This document shows, piece by piece, positions 1 to 7,749 of a DNA stretch of 24,848 nucleotides. Numbering within the stretch: position 1 is the first letter of the stretch; every line of letters begins with the position of its first letter. Under the pieces are notes generated by a model. That model made no database searches, was not told where the DNA came from, and saw only the letters and a program-made list of their open reading frames with translations. Source of the stretch: Triparma columacea (taxonomy: Eukaryota > Sar > Bolidophyceae > Parmales > Triparmaceae); contig BRYA01000577.1 in assembly GCA_030267965.1 (NCBI GenBank), forward strand, positions 17,210-42,057. Reading direction: 5' to 3'. A program made the translations under genes and the position numbers.

Positions 1-116
1 GGGGGGGGGGGGGGGGATTAGGTGGGAAGCCGAAAGAAAAGGTCTCTTAGGAGAAGCCTCACCCTCCCTCAACGTTTCTCCCCCCCACCACACCACACAC
101 ACTCACCTCACCAACA

Positions 117-410
117 GGACAAGGTGTACCCTTGACCTTCCAACCTCCTTCACCTCCACCTCCTTCACCCCCTTCACTCCCTTCACTCCCTTCACCCCCT
201 TCACCCCCTCCCTTCCCTCTCTTATACTTATACAAGTACCCTCCAACAACAGTCAATTCCCTCTCCTCCATTTTGCTCAAACATCTCAACAACTTCATCA
301 CTAAAAATAGTATCCAATTCGGTAGCGCGTCGATTAGTAAAGGTGATATTACTGTACGAATGTGGACGCATGGTAGGGATGAAGATGATAAACGGAGAGC
401 TGATGTATGA
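117..410 (+). CDS. 3' terminal exon of an unrecognised gene (5' part outside window)
   Basis: An open frame follows a plausible acceptor (CACCAACAG ending at 116) and stops at TGA 408-410. It has no convincing ATG, so it is read as the last exon of a gene entering from the left. The first third is a Pro/Ser low-complexity stretch from a TTCACCCCC-type microsatellite; it might instead be intronic, with an acceptor after TTATACAAG near 236. The last ~55 residues look like ordinary protein (TVNSLSSILLKHLNNFITKN, then ISKGDITVRMW and a charged RDEDDKRRADV end). I do not recognise the family. The call rests only on frame, the splice-like site and non-repetitive composition, and upstream sequence is needed to confirm it. 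Confidence 0.35.
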   Translation, partial: GQGVPLTFQPPSPPPPSPPSLPSLPSPPSPPPFPLLYLYKYPPTTVNSLSSILLKHLNNFITKNSIQFGSASISKGDITVRMWTHGRDEDDKRRADV

Positions 411-897
411 GAGTGGGTGGAGGGGCGAGGTGTTTGGGAGGTGGATGGGGTTGTTGTTCTTCTATTGAGTACCATTGTGATTATATATTGGTATGTATTG
501 ATAATAGATGGATGTAGAATAGATTGTGTACGTAATTAGGCTATTTATAGTGGGAAATGAGAGATTAAATGAGACAATCAAAAATGCTCCCACCACCACC
601 TTTTCTTCGCCTTTTCCGAGTTTCTGACAAAACTGAAACTCTTTGAAAAGTCTGACAGCGACATAAATAAACAAAGCTGCCAAAGCGCTGCATCGCGCAA
701 AAACCCCAACCTCTCTTCGAAACAAAGTGGATCTGAGAGAAATTACAATCATCTAGTCGGTCGAAGGTAAGAATGAACAAGAAGTGAAAGAGCTCGCGAG
801 CAGGACATCAACGCACTATATAACCTTAAACGCTCGTCACGAAATTCTAATCCACTAACGCAATCCCCTCCGCGACTCACTTCGCTCGTCACACACT
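411..897. other. Intergenic region between convergent genes
   Basis: No supported gene. The left half (about 470-580) is AT-rich with ATATATTGGTATG-like sequence and probably holds the 3' end of the upstream gene. The short reading frames here overlap one another on the - strand and resemble no protein I know. I saw no tRNA cloverleaf. Confidence 0.5.
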
Positions 898-2043
898 TCA
901 TCTCCCTCCCATCCTCCCCAGTCTAAGTCCCACCCCCAGCCCCACAATAGCCCCCATCACCCCCCACCCCCACCCCCACCCCCACCCCATCCCTCTAACC
1001 TTTGCCCTCCCCCCCTCCTTACCCCCCACCCCAAACCCCTTCATCGGTTCGCTTCGCTCACCGCCCCCCATTTTCCCCTCCAACCATTCCACCGCCTCCT
1101 CCGCCCCCTCCTTAACAACAACGATATCCTTAGTGGTGCGAGGTAAAGAGTGATGTAAGTGCGTTAGTAAAGTTCATCACAAAACGGGTGAGGAATGGGG
1201 AAGAGAATACCGGTGGAACTTCCGTCTAAACTCCAAAGCTTTTCGCTCCTCGCTCACTTCCGTCTAAACTCCAAAGCTTTTCACTCGTCGCTCACTTCGT
1301 CTAAACCCCAAAGCTTTTCACTCGTCGCTTCGCTCCTCGCGCTCCTCGCTCACCTCCACCTCCATATGCAACAAACCCTCCCCCCTCGCTCTCCCCATTT
1401 GTTCCAAAACCCCATCCCAATACCCCCCAACCCCAACCAGCACAACAGGAATGTCAAGTAACCCCAGCCCCCGCAACGCAAGGACTTCAAAAACCTCATC
1501 GAACGTACCCGTCCCACCCGGCATAACTATAATCCCTGTGTGGAGGTAGAGTTTGTTAGAGAAACCCAGCTTCCTTGGACCCAACATTAGCCCCCACCCC
1601 CCAAACCCCTTAAGCGAACGTTCGCTTCGCTCACCGCCCCCACCCCAAACCCCTTAAGCGAACGTTCGCTTCGCTCACCGCCCCCTTCGCTCACCTGAAC
1701 TCCCCTCTAAAAGTCTCCTCTTCCTTTCCCCCAAACCCTCCCCACCCACAACCTGCATTTCAAAGTTCTCCTCCCCTTCCCCTCCCTCATATTCCATCCC
1801 ATCAACAACAAACCTCTCGTGTATAACACCTATAACCTTCCCCCCATTTTGTAGTCCACCGAGGGTTAACGCACCCATACAACCGGTTGAACCACCACCG
1901 TTTACTTGCACCCATCCTTTTGATGCTATTAATGAACCGATTTTGTAGGAAGAGGTTAGGAAGAGAGAGGAGGTTGAAGGGGAGGACGAACCGTAACATG
2001 TTACGAGAAGAGGAGAGGGGGGTAAAGAGGTTGATGAAGACAT
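898..2043 (-). CDS. LOG-family cytokinin-activating / nucleotide phosphoribohydrolase (3 exons)
   Basis: Exons 2043-1695, 1535-1354 and 1128-about 898; introns 1694-1536 (GTGAGC..CACAG) and 1353-1129 (GTGAGC..ACTAAG, with a TACTAAC branch point). Phases agree (1, then 0). The start is the ATG at 2043. Exon 1 has the Rossmann-like first half, CYGSSSPS and NGGGSTGCMGA, ending ERKRRLLEG. Exon 2 opens with the family's active-site motif PGGTGTFDE and then PVVLVGVGGYWDGVLEQM. Exon 3 supplies DIVVVKEGAEEAVEWLEGKM, the usual C-terminal strand and helix. The family removes ribose 5'-phosphate from nucleoside monophosphates such as cytokinin nucleotides, usually in the cytosol; substrate here is unknown. 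About 197 residues accounts for the fold. After GKM the frame runs into a GTGAGCG repeat and a GGGTGG microsatellite before TGA at 898, so the true 3' end may use another intron. Confidence 0.75.
1219..1330. repeat. Three tandem copies of a 38-bp unit inside LOG intron 2
   Basis: Units at 1219-1256, 1257-1294 and 1295-1330 share CTAAACTCCAAAGCTTTTC followed by CGTCGCTCA or CCTCGCTCA. The third copy is slightly shorter. They make up much of the 225-nt intron. Each unit ends in the TCGCTCA motif shared with the dispersed repeat family, so they are probably a derivative of it. Confidence 0.85.
1592..1690. repeat. Two tandem ~44-bp repeat copies forming LOG intron 1, each with a 16-bp palindrome
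   Basis: Copies at 1592-1636 and 1637-1680 share CCAAACCCCTTAAGCG, the core TTCGCTTCGCTCACCG and the perfect palindrome AAGCGAACGTTCGCTT (1612-1627 and 1656-1671). A partial third core (CTTCGCTCACC) ends at the splice donor. Read on the - strand the array begins with the intron's own GTGAGCG donor at 1694. The far end carries the GGACCCAACATTAGCCCCCAC module (about 1577-1597) that is also seen in the Trm82 intron. Confidence 0.85.
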
Positions 2044-2182
2044 GGGATTTTGGGGGGTGGGGGTTTTATTTGGATTTGAAGAACGAGGGAAAGGAAGCAA
2101 CGAGGGAGAGGAAGCTACGTTTCGAATGTAAATGGGGGAGCGGTTTTAAGGCGTGAAAATATGACGGTTGGTATAATTTCTT

Positions 2183-2190
2183 CCAATTGG
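2183..2190. promoter_or_regulatory. CCAATTGG palindrome in the divergent LOG / Trm82 promoter
   Basis: The start codons at 2043 (-) and 2226 (+) are only 182 bp apart, so both genes must share this short spacer as promoter. CCAATTGG, a CCAAT box readable on both strands, sits 36 bp before the + gene's ATG. That it is functional is inference from position and motif only. Confidence 0.3.
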
Positions 2191-2225
2191 CAAAGCACCT
2201 CAAATTATTTGTGGTGGCAAGTTCC

Positions 2226-4099
2226 ATGAGAGTTCTGTTAACGTCACGAAATACCCCCGGTGGTACAGAGTTGGCATTCAGTTTGGGTAAATTCGTGTAT
2301 TACGTACCATCTATACCTAACGAGTCTAGTATTGAGGTGGATAGGATTGATGGATCGGAGATTGGTGGGGAGGAGAGGAAGATTCAGGGGATTGTGAGGA
2401 CAGAATTGGGGGATTGTGAGGATGTTAATGCAGGTAAGCGCATTGGCGAGGTATATGCTGGGAAATGTGAGGGTATAATGGATGATGGAAAGGAATTGAA
2501 AGGAGTGCACAAACAAAGGGAATTTATGTCAATGGAATTCACGCATCACCCACGTAATTGGATCTGCTGGGAGTGTGTTGCGTGCGGGTGGGTTGGGTGA
2601 GGGTGGGTCTAGTAAGAAGAAGGACCAAAAAGGCCAAGCAAAGGACCCAACATTGGACCCAACATTGGACCCAACATTGGACCCAACATTGGACCCAACA
2701 TTAGCCCCCACCCCAAACCAACCCCTTCAACGGTTCGCTTCGCTCACCGCTCGCACGTTAATGCAGGTAAGTGCATTGGCGAGGTGTATGATGGGAGATG
2801 TGAGGGTTAAACGGATGATAGAAAGGAATTGAAAGGAATGGAAAGGGACCCATCGGGTTGAATAGCTGGGGGGCAGGTGTTAGCTGATTAGATCTGCTAA
2901 GAGTGGGTTGGGAGCGGGTAGTAAGAAGACGGAGCAAAACGTCCAAGCAAAGGACCCAACATTGGAACATTGGACCCAACAACAGACCCAACATTAGCCC
3001 CCACCCCAAACCAACCCCTTCAACGGTTCGCTTCGCTCACCACTCCCCAGTCTCCTTCCACCCCACCCTCCCTTACCTCACCCTCCTCTCCTCAAAATCC
3101 CTCCTCGTCCTCCTCCTCCCCACCCTCACCATCCACTTCACCCTCACCCTTCCCAAGCGTGCCACCTGTCTAACCTGCCAGACCCTTCTCCTCCCTTCCA
3201 CCCCCCCTACCCCTGTCGTAATTGTCGGGGACAAGACTGGGGACGTCCGGTGCTATCCCCTCCCCCCCCCCTCCCCAACCCCCTCCCCCCTCGAAATGTC
3301 AACCCAAAAATCAAGACACCTGTTTTCCCACACGGCCTCCATAGTAACCTCAATCCTCTACCTCCCCCTACCGCAACCCCTGCTCATAACGGGTGATAGG
3401 GACGAGAAGATCCTGGCACACTCCTTCCCTCAATCCTACTCACTCGAAAGGTGCATGCTCAAGCACAAGGTATACGTTACGTGCCTTTCGGCATTCACGT
3501 CAACCCCCTCCTCCTCCTCTTCGACCCCCCCAACCCCCTTAATAGTAAGCGGTGACGGTGAGGGTAGGGTAGTAATGTGGAGCGATTACGGAAAGTGTGT
3601 AAAGTGGGAGTGGACTGACGATACCCAACTACCCATCAGCGCATTAGCTGCCATTTCGGACGGGGGGGCGATTATCGCGAGGGACGGTAAAGAGGAAATC
3701 GTAAGGCTAGGACCGGAGGGGGAGGTTTTAGGGGAAATTAAGGGGGTTGGGGGGGTACTTGGAATTGAGGGATTGAAGGATAATAGGGTGGCGGTACTGA
3801 GGTCTGAGGAACCTTACCTAACGGTTGTATCTGGGGAGGGGGTAGTAGGGAAGGACATTTTAAGAGGGTGGGACGTGGGGGAGGTTGGTCGGAGAACCCT
3901 CTGCGACTTGGCTACGACGGCCCCTCCTGGGGGAGAGGATGGGGGAGGAGGAAAGGAGGAGAAGGGAGGGAAAGTGAAGGACGGGGGAGGGAGCAACACG
4001 GCGTTTGTAAAGGCGAAGAAGAGAGTCATTGTTAAGGGGAGGATGAACGATAAAGGAGGAGAGAAAGCTAAGAGACAAAAAGTCGAAGAGGAGGAGTAA
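2226..4099 (+). CDS. TRM82: tRNA (guanine-N7-)-methyltransferase non-catalytic WD40 subunit (Trm82/WDR4-like)
   Basis: Exons 2226-2433 and 3051-4099 (418 aa; the family is about 410-450). The intron has a GTAAGC donor and CCCCAG acceptor in matching phase 1, giving NA-V-SFHPTLPYLT across the junction. Diagnostic motifs are VIVGDKTGDVRCYPLP, TGDRDEKILAHSFPQSY and the following LERCMLKHKVYVTCL (family form TADRDEKIRVS.YP..y.I..f.lGH..fV), then VSGDGEGRVVMW. These are WD40 blades of the scaffold that binds the catalytic Trm8/METTL1 subunit to make m7G46 in tRNA variable loops. The C-terminus is a Gly/Lys/Glu-rich tail ending AKRQKVEEEE, possibly a nuclear targeting signal. The ATG at 2226 is the first in frame after the promoter. 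Proline/serine insertions (PSSSSSTPPTP) match the local C/T-rich bias. The catalytic partner is not in the window. Confidence 0.85.
2424..3042 (+). repeat. Tandem duplication of an exon-end plus intron unit within the Trm82 intron
   Basis: Copy A (about 2424-2753) and copy B (about 2757-3042) align along most of their length. Each starts with GTTAATGCAGGTAAG (the real exon end and donor in A, a mimic in B), then CATTGGCGAGGT, GGATGAT.GAAAGGAATTGAA, a GATCTGCT..GAGTG block, the GGACCCAACATT module, and ends in CCCCTTCAACGGTTCGCTTC. Copy B has small indels. The intron is therefore about twice its ancestral length, and copy B keeps a usable-looking donor at about 2773. Confidence 0.85.
2643..2702 (+). 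repeat. 12-bp minisatellite (GGACCCAACATT) x5
   Basis: Five perfect head-to-tail copies lie in the Trm82 intron. The homologous place in the second intron copy (about 2951-2996) has degenerate copies. One copy occurs in LOG intron 1 near 1577. The array always sits next to AGCCCCCACCCC and the TTCGCTTCGCTCAC core, so it is a module of the dispersed repeat. Confidence 0.9.
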
Positions 4100-4546
4100 C
4101 ATATTTGGGCTAAGGACGAAGGGGAAGGGTGTGCACAATTAAACCCCCCAGCGCTCCATCAATAAAGTCAAAACTAACTAACTTCTCAATGAAAGGTATG
4201 ACACTATTGGAGTCACTATTATTCTTTTCAGCGGTTCGCTTCGCTCACCGCTCGCTCGTGAAGAACAGACGAAACACTATTGAAGCGGTAAGAGACAGGG
4301 AAACAGCGAGAAGCCGTGTGTAGACTTGCGTTGTGACCGGGACACCGAAAAGGCGCAACCTGGGAGTGGGGGGTGGAGGGTGGCGGGGGGTAGGGTGTTA
4401 ATTTAACGTGATTGCCGTGACGCTTCAGCTGTGCTTAGGGGGTTTGTCTACGTAGTAGGCTTGTTGTCGTAGTTTATCTACTCCTAGCTGACCTCCCCCC
4501 AATCCCCCCCCACGGCTCGCTTCGCTCGCCGCCCCTTCTTGAGTTC
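4100..4546. other. Convergent intergenic region holding two dispersed-repeat copies
   Basis: No gene supported. About 4155-4256 carries AATAAAGTCAAAACTAACTA, then CTCAATGAAAGGTATGACAC and TTATTCTTTTCAG joined to CGGTTCGCTTCGCTCACCGC. Close relatives of this unit lie at 6512-6545 and 6580-6660. About 4490-4533 (CCTCCCCCCAATCC, then ACGGCTCGCTTCGCTCGCCG) nearly duplicates the 3' end of the second chorismate synthase intron (15010-15056). The region must contain both 3' ends of the flanking convergent genes. Confidence 0.6.
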
Positions 4547-6288
4547 TCACATTGTTGGGTGTTCAACGACATTGTTGTGAATCGCCTTCAACACCAGCAC
4601 GGCATTTCTCATCTCTTCGCGCGTTTCAGTAGACACGGAACTCATGGTCATTACATTCGTTATATCAACGATCTTGTCGTTGATTGTGGAGGCGAACACC
4701 TTATAATACTGCTTGTTGTGCTTAATGGCCAGTGTGAGTACGGGGAAAATGTTCGCGAGGCCGTAGACGGCTTGAAATGAGAAGAATATGAAAAACTTGT
4801 CAAAAATTGCGGACTCGATGTCCTCGAATACGAAGATGACGGCCGCTGCGGTAGCTAAGGAGAGCAATGATACTGCCATGCCCAAAGACATGAATAGCCC
4901 AGTGTCCTTTTCAGCTTTTATTACGCTGAGATCAAAAAGGTGCCTGATAGCTGAGATGGCACGACTATTTCTGATGCTGGCGACATTTAGGCAGTACGGT
5001 GTCTCTCGATGCTTGTACGGACTGTATGGTTCTATAATTTCGTTCATAACCTTGGCACGCTTGAGAGCGTATTTAATTGTTGGCTTTGCATGGTGAAATA
5101 TGACGGCGTAAGCTCTTGGAAGACCAACCATAAAAAAAATGGGTGAGATAATAAGAGTGAGTATATCCGTTTCATTCAGGTTGCCACGGGTCGTCTCTGA
5201 GATTACAATCAGAGTTGCAATAAGCATTCCCATGGCTTTGTCGCGTTTGTGACTTTTCGGGAAAAGTACTCTCCTATCGTCTTCAATAAGAGCCTCTTCC
5301 TTTATCATTTCTGTTTCGTCCCCGTGAATGATTGGTGGGCTACTTAAGCTCCGATTGAAGCGCTTTGCGTAAATGACCTGCATGATGTCGTCAGGCTCCC
5401 GAACTCTAATGCTGAATCGGACGTAAGGCCCTCCTATGTGATTCATCAAGAAGTCTCGGAGATTCAACGTGACTTCGCCATTGGCTCCAATTATAGAAAC
5501 GTCAGAGAACCATGCAGCATTGCCAAAGATCTGTGATTCCCGGCCCGCAACCATGTGTCCTCCACCATTGCTGGTTACCTCATAGAAAATTTGTGTTGAG
5601 ACGAGGAGATACGTGGTGATATAATAGAGTACTATCAATGAGCCAGAGGTATCTCCTGGAGAAGCGAAATGTGTTGTAGCCATAACGAGGCCAACAACAT
5701 TTATAACATTGACGAGGAAGAAATACTGCGAGGAATGGATGAGCGAAGCAGAGGGTAAGGCATGTAGCTCGGGCGAAACTCATGAAAACGCTCTACTCTT
5801 TTTCTCACCCTAGGCTTCCAAAAGTTACGAAAATATTCATCAGACATCCCAATTCTACTCGTCCATTTTCGGGCTAATATCAAGTTGATTGGAAACGCAA
5901 AATAAGCGAGCGTCATCAAACAGATGCGATATATGAAACTAGATGGTATCTCTTGATCCTCCAGCCGTGCGCCGGCTTTGACGTCGCGCATGACCCTAAG
6001 GTCTTTCCAAAGGTTGGGTCGGCTGAGAAGCGGACACCCTAAGACTGCCTCCAAATCTGCAAGCGACCCGCCGCCTAGCTTAGCCGCACATTCGTCAATC
6101 TCCTCGCGCGTTGGTATGTGCGCGATATGCAGGAAAGAGAGGATGAGGTCATCCCTGGTGAGCACTCCATCGTTGTTCCAGTCAAGAAGCCAAAATTTCG
6201 TTGTCAGAGGTGGCCCGTCACGATTTGTCGGTTCTGACTCGTCCCTATTGTCGCCCGTCATAGGCAGGACTTTGCTCTCTGCGCTCAT
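4547..6288 (-). CDS. EF-hand multipass membrane protein, unknown function (2 exons)
   Basis: Exons 6288-5809 and 5725-4547; the 83-nt intron (GTGAGA..CTCGCAG) joins PR to YFFLVN in phase 0, giving 552 residues. An EF-hand calcium loop is visible at residues 36-47 (D36, N38, D40, G41, T44, D47), with a degenerate partner helix (TREEIDECAAKLG). Likely membrane segments are about 118-139 (FIYRICLMTLAYFAFPINLI), 161-180 (YFFLVNVINVVGLVMATTHF) and 187-207 (SLIVLYYITTYLLVSTQIFY), then three or four more in the C-terminal half (LTLIISPIFFMVGLPRAYAV, MSLGMAVSLLSLATAAAVIF, FIFFSFQAVYGLANIFPVLT). The soluble middle is rich in charged residues. I recognise no channel, exchanger or transporter signature; a calcium-regulated membrane protein is inference. 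ATG 6288 is chosen because the frame has no ATG upstream. Codon use looks ordinary. Confidence 0.7.
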
Positions 6289-6718
6289 GTGAGCCAAGAA
6301 AAAATTAAGGAGAGGTTACTTGAAATGGCTAATTTCATGCCCCTCGTTTCTTCGTTCGGACATCGGTCACGGTCAACCGATCTACTTTTGTCCTCTCTCG
6401 CAAATTAACCCTTCCAAATAACCCCAGTGGCGGTTCGCTTCGCTCACCGCGCTCGCTTCGCTCACCGCGCTCGCTTCGCTCACCACTCACTCCGCTCACC
6501 GCTCGCTCCCCCAATAAAGCCAAAACTAACCTCTCAATGAAAGGTAATTGTTCTTTTCTTTCCCCCCCACCCATCCCCCCTAATAAAAACTAACTAACTT
6601 CTCAATGAAAGGTATTGGACACTATTATTCTTTTCAGCGGTTCGCTTCGCTCACCGCGCTCGCTTCGCTCACCGCGTTCACCGCGTTCGCTTCGCTCACC
6701 GCCTTTTCGCTCCCCCAT
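6289..6718. repeat. Spacer dominated by CGCTTCGCTCACCG tandem repeats
   Basis: About 6427-6510 and 6637-6710 are irregular head-to-tail arrays of an ~18-bp unit (CGCTCGCTTCGCTCACCG). Between them are two copies (6512-6545, 6580-6660) of the module also found at 4155-4256, with AAAACTAAC, CTCAATGAAAGGTA and, in the second, TTCTTTTCAG. No gene is supported. The spacer should include the promoter of the EF-hand gene and the 3' end of the basic-protein gene. Confidence 0.8.
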
Positions 6719-7261
6719 TTACAGTGGTGTCCTCCCCCCCCCCCCTCCCTTCAAAGGCTGGTTCTGGCTCTTCCACCCCACCGTGCACGGCCTCGCGAAC
6801 TGGCACTTCCCCGTGGTGTGGTCCTGCTTCCCCGTGGACCCCTTGGAGCCCCCGACCCGGACCTGGGCCTTGAAGTCGGCCTTCGTTAGGGACTTGCCCT
6901 CGCTGTAGACGGGCTGACCGGTGGAGGGGGAGATATTTACGTCGCCGAACATCTTCGAGGCGAGCTCGTTCTGGATTTTCTCGGCCTCGGTCAGTTTGGG
7001 ACCGGTGGCTACCACGGAGTCGGGGGATGGCTGGGTCTGACGGGCGAGCTTCTTGGCCTTCTTCTTGGCAATCTCCTCAGGGGTAAGCTTGGGCTTTCCC
7101 TTGGGCTTTTGGGGCTTTCCTTTAGGCCTGGGATAGGAGAGGTGAGGGGAGAGGGGAAGGGAATGGAGAAGGAGAGTGAGTTTGAGCGTTGGCTTTGTTT
7201 TCATAATTTTGAGGGAGACGTTTTGAGATAATTTGGGGCGTGTGTGGTGGGTGTAGGTCAT
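6719..7261 (-). CDS. Small lysine-rich basic protein, unknown function
   Basis: An open frame of 180 residues from ATG 7261 to TAA 6719. The C-terminal 125 residues look like a real protein: KGKPQKPKGKPKLTPEEIAK followed by KKAKKLARQ, then EKIQNELASKMFGDVNISPS and KSLTKADFKAQVRVGG. The first ~45 residues are weaker; CTCACCTCTCCTATCCCAG just before codon GCC (near 7133) looks like a branch point plus acceptor, so the true N-terminus could come from an upstream exon. The C-terminal GGGGGR comes from a poly-C tract near the repeat array and could be non-native. The lysine-rich helix suggests RNA or chromatin association, but no domain is recognised. Confidence 0.5.
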   Translation of the reverse strand: MTYTHHTRPKLSQNVSLKIMKTKPTLKLTLLLHSLPLSPHLSYPRPKGKPQKPKGKPKLTPEEIAKKKAKKLARQTQPSPDSVVATGPKLTEAEKIQNELASKMFGDVNISPSTGQPVYSEGKSLTKADFKAQVRVGGSKGSTGKQDHTTGKCQFARPCTVGWKSQNQPLKGGGGGRTPL

Positions 7262-7694
7262 GTGCGGTGAGGCTGATCTATTGTTTCATTGAATTAAGAG
7301 ATTGTGTGTTGTGTAGTTGGTTAAAGCTTCTCGAGCCCTAGAAATGTGAGGAGTCTTGTTTTCACGTTTCCACTCGTTTTAGGATATTTTGGGGGTATAT
7401 ATGGGTATGTATTGTACACTATGTTGTACATATCTCGTATATTATCAATATACGTACATATTGGTGATAAATTGGTGATATGAATGGAAGTTGGAAAGTG
7501 GGGTGAGCAGGAGTGCTTGGGGATTGAGGAGTGGTTTGTTCTGTAGTGGAGTGGAGATGGACGAGATAGTCTAAATAATATTAACATTCCATGAAGGGAT
7601 GAATTTACTTCTCCACTTTTATTTATGCAACAACACGACACTATACAACCAGCCTCTCGCTCCAAGACCCACTTTAGACGGACTCAGACGGACT
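7262..7694. other. Intergenic region, 5' side of the basic-protein gene
   Basis: Mostly AT-rich (about 7380-7500 with repeated TATGTATTGTACA and TATATTATCAATATACG). Nothing here resembles a known gene. Homology to the LRR tandem unit begins at about 7695 (ACAAACTTTAG), right after two direct copies of AGACGGACT (about 7676-7691). Confidence 0.5.
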
Positions 7695-7749
7695 GCAGAC
7701 AAACTTTAGTACGGAAACGCCATGAATCCAACTAATCAAGCGCTGAAAG

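Noticed and set aside
1219..1330. Possible CRISPR-like array in the 38-bp tandem repeat
   Set aside because: Units are directly adjacent with no unique spacers, in a eukaryotic intron; it is a simple tandem repeat.
7321..7665. 114-residue - strand frame between the basic-protein gene and the LRR array
   Set aside because: It needs a non-ATG start, lies in AT-rich sequence and resembles no protein.
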